DNA from: a virus
IMG/VR virus record: IMGVR_UViG_3300035183_000846
Location: 1 to 34,078 of that record
Reading direction: 5' to 3' (one strand)
Length of the DNA: 34,078 bases
Shown here: piece after piece, positions 1 through 8,451 of the stretch
Layout: every line of letters starts with the position of its first letter
How positions within the stretch are numbered: the stretch's first letter is position 1
Notes under the pieces: generated by a model
The model's input: the letters and a program-made list of their open reading frames with translations, nothing else
Told to the model about the DNA's origin: nothing
The model's database searches: none
Made by a program: the position numbers and the translations under genes

Positions 1-2
1 CC

Positions 3-527
3 GCGACCGTCACGGCGACGGCGACCACGACCGCCGGCTTGCCGACGCTGACGCCCGATCTCACCCGCACGCCCGAGGCATTCAGCGTCGATGCGCTCGA
101 CTGCCTGTGGCCGAGCGTCGACGTCACGCTCGACAAGCTCCCGACCGAGGGCAGCGATCTGACCGTGACGTTCGTGGTGCGGAGCGTCTACAACGTGCCG
201 CTGCGGGCACAGCAGGTGACCTACGTCGTGCACGACCAGGCGACCGGCACCGAGCTGCTCGCGGCGACCAGCGTCAGCCCGACGAGCAGTACGGTTCGCT
301 TCGTCCTGCCCTCGGCGGCGCAGGCGATCGTGCGATCGGGGTTCTGCTCCGTCGCCGGCGGCACCGCCTGCGAGTCGGCGGCCGACTGCCCGGCAGGCCA
401 GCGCTGCCTGCAGGTCCCGGACGAGACGCATCTCCTCACCGCCGAGATCCTGCTGCCCGGTGGCGGCCGGCGCACGCTCGAGTACCCGCTGCGCGTCCGC
501 AACCTCGCGCACTGGCCGCTCACCTGA
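3..527 (+). CDS. C-terminal part of a Thr-rich linker, Cys-motif protein (5' truncated)
   Basis: The reading frame is open from base 3, before any usable start, so the N-terminus lies outside the window. The visible part begins with a Thr/Ala/Pro-rich linker of the kind seen in the next three proteins. A compact domain of about 150 residues follows. It holds a Cys cluster (CSVAGGTAC, then ADCPAGQRC) of the form C-x(n)-C-x(n)-DC-x2-G-x-C, which recurs in the protein at 2938-6573. I recognise no enzyme motif. The gene stops three bases before the next start, so it belongs to the same plus-strand operon. An extracellular or virion-surface accessory protein is the most that can be inferred. Confidence 0.7.
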   Translation, partial: ATVTATATTTAGLPTLTPDLTRTPEAFSVDALDCLWPSVDVTLDKLPTEGSDLTVTFVVRSVYNVPLRAQQVTYVVHDQATGTELLAATSVSPTSSTVRFVLPSAAQAIVRSGFCSVAGGTACESAADCPAGQRCLQVPDETHLLTAEILLPGGGRRTLEYPLRVRNLAHWPLT

Positions 528-530
528 TCG

Positions 531-1211
531 ATGCGCATCGCACGCTCCTGGCTCGTTGCCGGCGTTCTCCTGGCGGCAACGGCCGCTGGAGCTACGCCGC
601 CACCGACCCCGACACGCACGACGACGTGGACGCCGGCGCGCACCCCGACGGAGACGTCGACGCCCGCGCCCGGGACGCCCACCCGCACAGCGCCGCCGAC
701 CATCACCGGCACGGCGCTGCCGACGGCGCGCATCCCGGTCGAGATGCTGCAGTGGGTCACGCCGGCGCCCACGCCGCCATCCGACCCGCGCTGCGTCTAC
801 GTCCTTCGCTCCGACGTCAACCTGCCGGCGTGCGTTCCGGTCGGCTCGGTCGGTGGCGGCGGCACCCCGACCCCCTGCCTCTCCGAGACCATCGCCACGA
901 CGGCGTCCGCCGACACGGCGGAGAGCGCGGGCACGCTCGCCGCCGGCGCGACGGTGGTGAACTGTCTCGCGACCACGATGGCCGCCGTCCCCGGCGGCTA
1001 CGACGTCGGCCTGCACGGCGCGCCACTCCTGTGGGGCACGGTCCACGGCGCGGCGAGCGAGAGCAACGCGCTCGACCCGACGCGCCCGATCGGCGTGCGG
1101 ATGATCGAGGACGAGTCGGTCGTCGTCACGTCCCGGCGGTCGAACGGATTCGCGGACAACGACGGACGCATCAGCCTCTCGTGCTGGTGCGCCGCACAGG
1201 GGGGACCATGA
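531..1211 (+). CDS. Secreted Thr/Pro-linker protein, unknown function
   Basis: A 226-residue protein with a clear Sec signal peptide: a basic start (MRIAR), a hydrophobic core and a likely cleavage after about residue 21 (AAGA). A Pro/Thr linker covers roughly residues 22-65. The rest is a domain of about 160 residues with few Cys and no motif I recognise. Its stop codon overlaps the ATG of the next gene in an ATGA arrangement, which implies translational coupling. Signal peptides are not expected on phage virion proteins, so this may be cargo secreted by the lysogen rather than a tail part. The family is unknown. Confidence 0.75.
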   Translation: MRIARSWLVAGVLLAATAAGATPPPTPTRTTTWTPARTPTETSTPAPGTPTRTAPPTITGTALPTARIPVEMLQWVTPAPTPPSDPRCVYVLRSDVNLPACVPVGSVGGGGTPTPCLSETIATTASADTAESAGTLAAGATVVNCLATTMAAVPGGYDVGLHGAPLLWGTVHGAASESNALDPTRPIGVRMIEDESVVVTSRRSNGFADNDGRISLSCWCAAQGGP

Positions 1212-2953
1212 CGCGGTGGTGGTGGCTGGCGGGGCTGGTGCTGTGCGTCTGCGCGAGCGCGGCGCACGCGCAGCCGGTGGTGCGGGGCGTCGGGGCGGTC
1301 GCGGCAGCGGGGCCGAACACGCCGCTGACGCACATGGAGGTGCACCCCGACACACAGAAAGATGACCTGCTCATCCTCATCTGTGAGTCGCGGAACATTA
1401 CGTTCGCGCAGCCGGGCGGATGGGACCCGGTGCCCGGCTCGCCGTCGCAAAACGCGACGCGCGCGGTGCAGGCGACCGTCTTCTATCACAAGGCGCAGGA
1501 CGCGGACGTGGACGGCGATTGCGAAGTCTGCGCCGTACCGCAGAACGTCGACCATCTGCTCTGCGCGATCCTGACGGTGGCGGCGTGGAATACCAGCGCG
1601 CCGTTCGACGTCTCCGCGCAAAACATCTCTGGCATCACGGGGGGCGTCCACATTCCCGGCGCGACGGCGACCGTGGCGAACTCGCTGGTGATCGCGATCG
1701 CCGCGGGCAGCAACAACGGCACGAACGGCAGCAACTTCGGCAGCTTCGCCAACGGCAACCTCACCGGCCTCACGAAGTACGTCGACGCCTCCACGCTCCT
1801 CGGTGACGATGGCGAGCTGGGCGTCGCGGCGGGGATTATGCCGTCCGCCGGCGCCTGGGGCACGACCGATGTGACCTCGGGCACGTCGATGAGCTGGGCC
1901 TACTTCTCCTTCAACATCCGCAGCGCGCCCGCGACCCCGACACCGACCCCGTCCGGCACGGCGACGGCGACTGGCACGATCACCGCGACGCCGACGCACA
2001 CCGGCACGGTGACGCACACCGGCACGGTCACCCACACGCCGACGATCACGCCCACGCCGACCGTGACGGCGACGGGCACGGCCACGTCGACGAGCACGGC
2101 GACGGCGACCAAGACGCCGACCGCGACGATCACGCGCACGCCGACGGCGACGCCGACCGACAATCTGTGGGCCGAGCGCGGCGATTCGGGCGTGACCGGC
2201 GTGCATAACTTCTGGTCGCTGCCGCAGGACGACGGCTCGATCTACTGCTACAAGACCGACGCCGCGACGGGCGCGTTCCGCTGCCAGGGCACGTCGCGCC
2301 CGTTCAGTGAGTTCTTCGATGCCGACGGCGTGCGCGTCGCGGATGACCCGTGGCCGTACGGGCTCCAGGCGGACGCGACGCTGACGGCCTCGTTGGAGAC
2401 CGACGCGCGGTGGGTGACGTTCGGCCTCGCGCCCACCTACGTCCCGACGCTCGACACGGCGCTGCTCGCGTCGTTCGGCGTCTGCACGACCGACGTGTGC
2501 GACTTCGTGGGGGCGGACCCGCCGAAGCGCAACGGCGTCCCGATCGCGCCGCTGAACACCGCGTCGGCGCACTGCGGGCCGGTGCCGCTGAACGGCGGCA
2601 CGTACTTCTGCACGCTCTCGGGCTACGGCCCGACGGACGTGCGCGCCAACGCCGAGACGCCGCAGTACGGGGTCGGCTGCACGCTGCTCGGGATGTCCCT
2701 GACCGCGTTCGACGAGGGCGCGCTGTCCGCGATCCCCTCGGGCTGCACGGTGTCGGCGGGACCGACCGTCGAGGGCGTCAGCCAAACCGGCGTGGTGGCG
2801 CTCGCGGCGGGCGAGACCAGCTACAGTGACGGTGCCGCGCACGGGCAGGGCTGGAGTGCCGGCGACGGGGCCGGCCTCTATATCAGCGCGTCAGGCAGCG
2901 GCTGCCAGGGCTCGCGCGTGTTCGAGGTGCAGTGGGCATGTGGCGGCGACTGA
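1208..2953 (+). CDS. Secreted two-domain protein with Thr-rich linker and phage-tail-like N-terminal domain
   Basis: A 581-residue protein. Residues 1-21 form a signal peptide ending in AHA-Q. Residues of about 30-235 form a beta-rich domain whose opening (DDLLILICESRNITF, then GGWDPV) resembles a domain I know from phage tail and receptor-binding proteins; this is recognition by eye. Residues of about 238-317 are a linker of Thr-Pro, Thr-Ala and Thr-Gly repeats. The C-terminal 260 residues are Cys-rich (CTTDVC, HCGPV, GCTLLG, SGCTV) and have no known motif. The ATG at 1208 overlaps the previous stop and places the signal peptide correctly; longer versions of this frame upstream are shadow translation. 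It is probably an adhesin-like or host-surface protein. Confidence 0.75.
   Translation: MTRWWWLAGLVLCVCASAAHAQPVVRGVGAVAAAGPNTPLTHMEVHPDTQKDDLLILICESRNITFAQPGGWDPVPGSPSQNATRAVQATVFYHKAQDADVDGDCEVCAVPQNVDHLLCAILTVAAWNTSAPFDVSAQNISGITGGVHIPGATATVANSLVIAIAAGSNNGTNGSNFGSFANGNLTGLTKYVDASTLLGDDGELGVAAGIMPSAGAWGTTDVTSGTSMSWAYFSFNIRSAPATPTPTPSGTATATGTITATPTHTGTVTHTGTVTHTPTITPTPTVTATGTATSTSTATATKTPTATITRTPTATPTDNLWAERGDSGVTGVHNFWSLPQDDGSIYCYKTDAATGAFRCQGTSRPFSEFFDADGVRVADDPWPYGLQADATLTASLETDARWVTFGLAPTYVPTLDTALLASFGVCTTDVCDFVGADPPKRNGVPIAPLNTASAHCGPVPLNGGTYFCTLSGYGPTDVRANAETPQYGVGCTLLGMSLTAFDEGALSAIPSGCTVSAGPTVEGVSQTGVVALAAGETSYSDGAAHGQGWSAGDGAGLYISASGSGCQGSRVFEVQWACGGD
2035..2079 (+). repeat. 45-nt direct repeat, copy 1 (second copy 3777-3821)
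   Basis: The 45 bases at 2035-2079 recur without mismatch at 3777-3821. Both copies encode the linker peptide TPTITPTPTVTATGT, in the protein at 1208-2953 and the next protein. Identity at the nucleotide level, third positions included, points to recent duplication or gene conversion between linkers rather than selection on the protein alone. Confidence 0.9.
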
Positions 2954-5900
2954 GCGGCGTCGCGCTGCTGCTCGCGCTCCTGGTCGCCGCGCCGGCCAGC
3001 GCCGCGACGCGCATCTATCTGCAGAACGCGGCGGCCCCGTTCGTGCCGACCCCGCAGGGGAGCTGGTCATCCCTGTGTGCGCCGAACCCTGCGGGCGCTC
3101 CGTCGGCGCGGATGGGCCTGACCAAGAGCGGCACGGCCACCTCGGCGACGACGACGGAGGTCGTGAACGAGACCGCCAGCTATCTCGTCACGCGGTTCGT
3201 GTCCGAGGGGCCGCTCCCCGCGTCCGGCGCGGTGTCGGGCACGCTCGCCTTTGCGCTGATGACCGAGGAGAGCGCGAACGGCGAAAATGCGCTCACGACG
3301 CTGCACATCTACTACGCGCAGGGCAGTAGCACGTCCGCCGTGCGCTGCACGCTACTCGACATGGCGGTGAGCGGCACCGTCGACAACACCAGCAACGAGT
3401 GGGGCTGCAACAGCGCCGCCGGTCCGTGCTCCGTCGTCAACCAGAGCGCGCTCTCGATCGCCACCGGCAGCGGGGCGTGCAGCGGCACGGGCAGCACGCC
3501 GCCGCAAGCCGGCGACTATCTGGTCGCGGAGATCGGCTTCCACACGTCGTCGAGCGCCGTGGCCCGCAGCGGGACCCTGTGGCGAGGGGGAACGAACGGC
3601 ACGGATCTGTCCGGCGTTGGCAGCACGGACACGACCAAGGCGAGTTGGATTGAGTTTTCGCAGGACAACGTGATCGGGCCGCCGTTCACGCCGACGCCTA
3701 CGGTCACGGGCACGGCGACCAACACCCCGATACCGACCAACACCACGATACCGACCAACACCACGATACCGACCAGCACGCCGACGATCACGCCCACGCC
3801 GACCGTGACGGCGACGGGCACCCGCACCAGCACCGCCACGCGGACGCCCAGCGTCACCGCCACCCCGACGTGGACGATGCCGCCGAGCCGCGCCTGCTGC
3901 CCCGACCGCGACGGCGACGACCGCTGCGGGGTGGCGATTGTCGGCAACGACCAGACCGCGCGGCTCTTCCCCTGGCTCGGCTGGATGGTGCCCGGCGCGG
4001 ACATGCTCTGCTCGCGCACCATCAGCCATGGGCTCGGCGCGGAGTTCCGCCGCCTGGAATCCGACATCACCACCGACGGCGGCGACTGCACGCCACACGG
4101 CACCGTGGAGCGCGGAGCGAACATGTTCGCGGACGTCGAGATCGTGGACGTGAGCGCCGTGCTCGTCGAGGAGATGGTCCGCACGGCGACGGCGCCGCGT
4201 GACGGCCGCTGCTGGGGGCCGGGCACGCGCTGCACCGCGAATCTCGTCTACGGGCTGGGCGAGGACTACGCCGCCGACGCGCACGCGCACTGCATCAGCG
4301 GCCCCGACTACGGCGAGGGCTGCACGCCGACCGATGGCGTCACGCCGGCCGACTGCGCGAACGACCCGTCGCCGCTCGATCCCTACGGCTCGTGGTGTCA
4401 GCCGTACACGTTCGCGGCGGGCGACCCCGGCGTGCAGATCCTCTCGCCGCCGGGGCATGTCTGCGCGCCGCCGGCCATGTGCCAGCAGCGGGTGCAGATC
4501 CATGCGGTGTACCGCAACATCATCGGGATGCTGCGCGCCATCCGCGAGCGCGGCGCGATTCCGGTGCTCCTGTTCAACGTGCTGCCGGCGGCGTGGCAGT
4601 CCAGCGTCAACGCGCAGGGCGTGCGGACCGCGCCGCTGCCCAACGCGACGCCATACCCGGACCAGCCGTATCAGGCGGCCCATGAGGTGGCGCGGGCGGA
4701 CCTGACGCTGCTTCGCGCCTGGCTCAACAGCTATCGGCAGTCATCCACGCTCGGGCCGATTGCGGTGATCGACCTCCAGGCCGCCGCCGAGCGCGACACG
4801 GGCGGGCGGCCGTGGCTGTGGCTCGAGGACCAGATGCACCTCGCCGGCGCCGATGGCATCGGGCACTGCGCGTGCGTCATCGACGCCGACTGCGGCGCGG
4901 GTGGGGTGTGCACCGATCACCGCTACTGCTCCGCTGGCGAGCGCGCGACGTGCAGCGGCGAGAACGACCCCGTGTGTCGCGGCGGCAACTCGCAGGCGCA
5001 TCCGGGGCGCTCGACGTGCCTGGTCAACGCGGCGGCGAAGGCGGCGGTGATCGTGCACGACTGCATCGAGAACGTCGCGGTGGATCAGCAGCCGGAGCTC
5101 GAGTCGGGCATGCTCCCCGTGCTCGCCTGCTCCGATCCCGCGCTGCCGCGCCCGCCGCAGTGCACCGCGTGGCCGACGTACACGGTGCCCGCGACGGAGA
5201 CGGTCACCCCGACGTTCACCGCCTCACCGACGCCGGGCTCGACCTTCACGCGCACGCCGGTCCCGACGGTCACGCCGGGCGGACCCGCGACACCGACCGA
5301 GACGGTGACCGGCACCCCGACGGCGACACTCGTGCCGCTCACGCCGTCGCCGCTGTCGGCGAGCTGCGCGCCGGTGAACAAGGGCTGCAACAAGCTGCCG
5401 ACGCTGCTGCGTGGATTCCGCGAGATCGTGCAGCGGTTCGGGATCACCGACGACCCGGACTGCAAGTGGGGATACGCGCCGGACTCGTGCGCCTATCCGG
5501 TGTTCGGGGCGTACAAAGACACGGGCTACAACCAGCCGTGTCCGTCGCCGGGCGCGACCAGCTGCAACGGGCAGACGATCCCGAACCTGATGCTCTGTGG
5601 CGACCGGAACAACGCGACCAGGACGTTCTGCACCGACGGCAAGCTCCACGCCGATGGGCACTTCGCCGCCTTCAAGTGGACCTACGGCTGCACGGCGCAG
5701 TGGAACGCCGCCGCCTATCCCGCGTGCGCGGCGGATGACGACTACACCGACTGCTATTCGCCGCCGTGCGCGCCGGAGTGCTCGATTCCCGACGCGCGCA
5801 ACATCTCGATCTGGATGGGGCGCCCGCCGTCGCCGATCTCGGGCGCGCTCGATTTCACGAAATACTTCGACCAATACTACGGCCCGCTCTGGGAATGGGG

Positions 5901-6573
5901 CCGCTGGCTCAACGACGTCTACGTCTACAGCGAGTTGGTCGAGCACGTCTTCCCGTTCTTCTGGAGCTACGGGCGCTGCAACGCGACCACGGCGAAGCCG
6001 TGCACCGACGACAGCCAGTGTCCGAGCGGTGAGTGGTGCAACAACCTGATCAACTCGCGGCCGGACCTCTTTCCCGGCGGCAACGGCCAGGGCACGGTGC
6101 CGGACGGCGCGATCAGCCGCCCCTGTGCGCGCGACATGATGGACACGATCCTGCGGCAGTTCCTCAACAACCTGCTGCCGACGGGAAAGATCAAAGCCGA
6201 TCCGGGCGAGACGCAGACGCACTTCTTCAATACCGGCGGCTGGTTCGCCTGCTACGAGGCGTGGCAGAACGTCGACGCCAACTGCGGCAAGGCCACGAAC
6301 GACACGCTCGAGGACGGCGGATGGACGCCGACCACGAAGGTCTTCACGCTCGGCACGCAGGGCACGAACACCAGCAGGCCGGCGTGCCCGGCGAGCGTCA
6401 CAATGAACGACACCGCGCAGATCGACTGTGCGTCGTGGTTCGAGTTCTGCCGCCAGATCACCCGCCGCTTCCTGCCGATCATGTACTCCTGCCGGCAGGC
6501 GTTCTCGCCGCGCCTGCCCGACGGGACGCCGGGCACCGAGGGCACGCCGGGGCCGGCGCCGTGGGAGCCGTGA
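2938..6573 (+). CDS. Large secreted multidomain protein with SGNH-hydrolase-like region
   Basis: A 1211-residue protein. I chose ATG 2938, which gives a good signal peptide (MWRRLSGVALLLALL, cleaved near ASA-A, residue 22); GTG 2932 adds two residues. An N-terminal beta-rich domain (about 25-245) looks like a phage tail domain. Thr/Pro linkers lie at about 251-315 and 750-803. Between them is an SGNH/GDSL-like region: VAIVGNDQT at about 331-339 stands where the GDS block belongs, and LEDQMHL (Asp631, His634) stands where the DxxH block belongs, but the nucleophile Ser is not present. A related DGKLHADGH motif (His904) lies after the second linker. Cys modules such as PCTDDSQCPSGEWC repeat the pattern of the protein at 3-527. 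The gene overlaps the previous one by 16 nt. Confidence 0.75.
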   Translation: MWRRLSGVALLLALLVAAPASAATRIYLQNAAAPFVPTPQGSWSSLCAPNPAGAPSARMGLTKSGTATSATTTEVVNETASYLVTRFVSEGPLPASGAVSGTLAFALMTEESANGENALTTLHIYYAQGSSTSAVRCTLLDMAVSGTVDNTSNEWGCNSAAGPCSVVNQSALSIATGSGACSGTGSTPPQAGDYLVAEIGFHTSSSAVARSGTLWRGGTNGTDLSGVGSTDTTKASWIEFSQDNVIGPPFTPTPTVTGTATNTPIPTNTTIPTNTTIPTSTPTITPTPTVTATGTRTSTATRTPSVTATPTWTMPPSRACCPDRDGDDRCGVAIVGNDQTARLFPWLGWMVPGADMLCSRTISHGLGAEFRRLESDITTDGGDCTPHGTVERGANMFADVEIVDVSAVLVEEMVRTATAPRDGRCWGPGTRCTANLVYGLGEDYAADAHAHCISGPDYGEGCTPTDGVTPADCANDPSPLDPYGSWCQPYTFAAGDPGVQILSPPGHVCAPPAMCQQRVQIHAVYRNIIGMLRAIRERGAIPVLLFNVLPAAWQSSVNAQGVRTAPLPNATPYPDQPYQAAHEVARADLTLLRAWLNSYRQSSTLGPIAVIDLQAAAERDTGGRPWLWLEDQMHLAGADGIGHCACVIDADCGAGGVCTDHRYCSAGERATCSGENDPVCRGGNSQAHPGRSTCLVNAAAKAAVIVHDCIENVAVDQQPELESGMLPVLACSDPALPRPPQCTAWPTYTVPATETVTPTFTASPTPGSTFTRTPVPTVTPGGPATPTETVTGTPTATLVPLTPSPLSASCAPVNKGCNKLPTLLRGFREIVQRFGITDDPDCKWGYAPDSCAYPVFGAYKDTGYNQPCPSPGATSCNGQTIPNLMLCGDRNNATRTFCTDGKLHADGHFAAFKWTYGCTAQWNAAAYPACAADDDYTDCYSPPCAPECSIPDARNISIWMGRPPSPISGALDFTKYFDQYYGPLWEWGRWLNDVYVYSELVEHVFPFFWSYGRCNATTAKPCTDDSQCPSGEWCNNLINSRPDLFPGGNGQGTVPDGAISRPCARDMMDTILRQFLNNLLPTGKIKADPGETQTHFFNTGGWFACYEAWQNVDANCGKATNDTLEDGGWTPTTKVFTLGTQGTNTSRPACPASVTMNDTAQIDCASWFEFCRQITRRFLPIMYSCRQAFSPRLPDGTPGTEGTPGPAPWEP
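3729..3780 (+). repeat. 18-nt tandem repeats in linker
   Basis: About three tandem copies of an 18-base unit (ataccgaccaacaccacg) encode a repeated Ile-Pro-Thr-Asn-Thr-Thr. Only the ends of the array differ. This is an in-frame minisatellite that can change linker length by slippage. It lies immediately before the second copy of the 45-nt direct repeat. Confidence 0.85.
3777..3821 (+). repeat. 45-nt direct repeat, copy 2
   Basis: Identical to 2035-2079 (see that entry). It encodes the TPTITPTPTVTATGT part of the first linker of the protein at 2938-6573. Confidence 0.9.
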
Positions 6574-6613
6574 GGAGCGGGGGCGCATCAGATGCCCGGC
6601 GGCCCATGACAGC

Positions 6614-6847
6614 ATGACCTCCTTCCAGGTCCAATTTGAAGTGCTCCGCCATTCCCGGCGCATCGGCGTGCTCTCCGGCTGCGCGGAGCACCAGTTCAGC
6701 GATGTCTCTCGCGACCCCAAGCGCCGGCTGCGCACCGGCGAAGTCCAGTGCCATCGCTGCGGGCAGATCGTGTCGGTGCTCTGCGCCTTCCTGTACCTGC
6801 AAGGGCGGCGGCACGGGCCACTCCCCGCTGAGGCATCGGAGCGGTGA
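6614..6847 (+). CDS. Small protein with a single CxxC pair
   Basis: A 77-residue protein starting MTSFQVQFEV. It has one CHRCG motif near residue 46 and an earlier Cys, which may make a single zinc-knuckle half-site. The ATG at 6614 was preferred because the longer frame upstream runs inside the previous gene. Its TGA shares the A with the next ATG at 6847. I do not recognise the family. It sits between the secreted-protein genes and the membrane/lysis genes and could be a small phage accessory protein. The start is uncertain because no strong ribosome binding site is visible. Confidence 0.5.
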   Translation: MTSFQVQFEVLRHSRRIGVLSGCAEHQFSDVSRDPKRRLRTGEVQCHRCGQIVSVLCAFLYLQGRRHGPLPAEASER

Positions 6848-7026
6848 TGGCTCGGCCGCTCACCCGTCGTGAGTCCGATCTGCTCGGACGGGCCCGGGCG
6901 CTCTGGCAGGCGCAGGAGCGGGGCGACGCCGCCGGCGAGCTCCGGTCGTTCTACGGCGTGATCGAGGTGCTGCGCCGGCGGGAATCGCAACCTTCGACAC
7001 CGCCGCGCGATGTGGTAGACGACTAA
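6847..7026 (+). CDS. Small helical protein, unknown function
   Basis: A 59-residue, strongly charged and probably helical protein (MARPLTRRESDLLGRARALW and onward). ATG 6847 overlaps the previous stop by one base and has GGAG five bases upstream; GTG 6844 is an alternative start. No motif is recognised. The tight coupling to the gene before it is the main support for it being real. Confidence 0.5.
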   Translation: MARPLTRRESDLLGRARALWQAQERGDAAGELRSFYGVIEVLRRRESQPSTPPRDVVDD

Positions 7027-7119
7027 CAACATTCGGCCTCGCCGCCTGGGAGCCTGCCGCCACGGCGCCTCGCTCCGACCCCGGCCTGCCCGCCCAACAG
7101 TGGAATGGAGGGTAGGCCC

Positions 7120-7554
7120 ATGCACCGACTGACCCGAACTGGCGCGCTGCCGTGGCTGGTCTGCGTCGCCGTCGCGCTCGCCGCCCCGGCGGTCGCGCAG
7201 GACGCCCCCGGCGGCGGCATCGACCTCATGTCGATCGTCACGGGCCTGATGGGCAGCGTGAACGTGCCCGTGCTCGCGATGCTCACCGTGCTGGCGCTCA
7301 CGCTACACCGCGCGCAGCGCATCACGGCGGCCTCGGCCATCACGATCCCGATCGCCATCGGCGCGGCGCTGGGCGCGCTGTCCGCCGTCGTCCACGCGCA
7401 GCAGAGCGCCGGCGGCTGGCTGATGGTCGCCGGGCTGACGCAGGCGGTGATCGAGGGCGCGATCATCAACGGCGGGATGGCGGTGGTCGTCGGGCGGCTC
7501 GCCTCGATCGGCTACGACAAGCTCTTCCCGGCCGCGCCGGACGGAGGCGGCTGA
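7120..7554 (+). CDS. Multi-pass membrane protein, holin candidate
   Basis: A 144-residue protein. Residues 8-27 form a signal-like first hydrophobic stretch ending AVAQ. Further hydrophobic segments lie at about 48-64, 72-92 and 100-125, and the C-terminal tail is short and polar (PAAPDGGG). I chose ATG 7120 because GGAGGGTAGG lies just upstream; an in-frame ATG at 7105 is weaker. Small multi-span proteins directly before an endolysin are often holins, which release the endolysin through the inner membrane. No holin family motif was identified, so holin is an inference from size, topology and place. A long hairpin follows the stop codon. Confidence 0.7.
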   Translation: MHRLTRTGALPWLVCVAVALAAPAVAQDAPGGGIDLMSIVTGLMGSVNVPVLAMLTVLALTLHRAQRITAASAITIPIAIGAALGALSAVVHAQQSAGGWLMVAGLTQAVIEGAIINGGMAVVVGRLASIGYDKLFPAAPDGGG

Positions 7555-7569
7555 CGCAAACAGGCAGGC

Positions 7570-7604
7570 GGGGTGCCGGCCGCCTGGTACGCGGCCGACA
7601 CCCC
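7570..7604 (+). terminator. Long GC hairpin between the membrane protein and coiled-coil genes
   Basis: GGGGTG at 7570-7575 pairs with CACCCC at 7599-7604, and CGGCCGC at 7577-7583 pairs with GCGGCCG at 7591-7597, with a single internal mismatch and a 7-nt loop. That makes a 13-bp stem in the 171-nt gap 7555-7725. No T-run follows, so it may act as a pause, a Rho-assisted terminator or an mRNA stability element. The rest of the gap holds no gene that I can see. Confidence 0.5.
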
Positions 7605-7725
7605 TGACCACCACGAACAGACGGACTGATCGGGATGGCTAGCGAGCCGATGCGCACACCAGACAGGCCGCGGCAACAGAAAAATCCCGTGACGCCACTT
7701 GCCGCGGAGCAGCAGGGAGGCGGCC

Positions 7726-8448
7726 ATGCCACGGGGGGATAGCGGGATGCGGGAGGACAGCCAGCTCCTCCTGCGCGCCATCGAGCAGCAGGGCGCGCAG
7801 ACGCTCGCAGCGATCGAGCAGCAGGGCGCGCTCACGCTGCGCGCCATCGAGCAGACCGGACAGCAGCAGGTCGCCGCCATCGAGCGCATGGGTGCCGCAC
7901 AGCGCGACGGCTTCCGCTCGATGGCCGACGCCATGGACCGCGTCGGCGATCAGCTGGAGAAACAGATCGCGCAGACCAAGGCGGCCAACGGCAAGGCGCA
8001 CGCGGACACGGGCGACCGGCCCTCCGTGATGCTGTTCATCGCGCTCGCCGGCCTGTTCGCCGCGATCATCGGCCCCATGTACATGTGGGTCGCCAACGTG
8101 TCCGACGGCTCCACGCGCGAGACGAGCGAGATGCGGCAGGCGGCGGTGGGCGGGCTCAAGCAGCTGCAAGAGGAGCTGCACACCGCGATGCGCGAGGGCA
8201 TGCAGCGCGACGAGGTGTCGATCGCCGACCGCCGCGCGCTCAAGGCCGCGCAAGTCGAACAGGCGCAGAAGCTGAACGAGATCGAAACGCAATTCCGCGC
8301 CATGTGGATGATGATCGACGCGGAGCTGCAGCAGCAGGACCGCATCAACTCGTTCCTGTGGAACTACCAGCACAAGGACATGCCGTGGGAGCCGCGCCGG
8401 TTCTTCCCGGCGATGGGCGGGCCGCCGCAGATGGTAGGGGGCGAGTAG
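7726..8448 (+). CDS. Membrane-anchored coiled-coil protein with 11-residue repeats
   Basis: A 240-residue protein. The N-terminal half has an AIE motif at residues 18, 29, 40 and 51, an exact 11-residue (hendecad) period that is typical of a straight coiled coil. One membrane span follows at about 101-123 (VMLFIALAGLFAAIIGPMYM), then a Glu/Gln-rich coiled coil and a Trp/Pro-rich C-terminus. ATG 7726 has GGGAGG eight bases upstream; the frame extends to a TTG at 7699 without support. It lies three bases before the lysozyme gene. A lysis role (inner-membrane spanin-like or holin accessory) is possible, but the central rather than N-terminal span does not match classical Rz proteins. Confidence 0.7.
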   Translation: MPRGDSGMREDSQLLLRAIEQQGAQTLAAIEQQGALTLRAIEQTGQQQVAAIERMGAAQRDGFRSMADAMDRVGDQLEKQIAQTKAANGKAHADTGDRPSVMLFIALAGLFAAIIGPMYMWVANVSDGSTRETSEMRQAAVGGLKQLQEELHTAMREGMQRDEVSIADRRALKAAQVEQAQKLNEIETQFRAMWMMIDAELQQQDRINSFLWNYQHKDMPWEPRRFFPAMGGPPQMVGGE

Positions 8449-8451
8449 GGC

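Noticed and set aside
998-2842. Long minus-strand frame (614 codons) across the secreted-protein genes, and a similar one at 5224-7125
   Set aside because: Stop-free antisense frames are common at this GC content. The products are Arg-rich shadows, while the plus strand has signal peptides and coherent domains.
2035-3821. Template/variable repeat pair of a diversity-generating retroelement
   Set aside because: The copies are identical, encode a linker rather than a C-terminal variable fold, and no reverse transcriptase is in the window.
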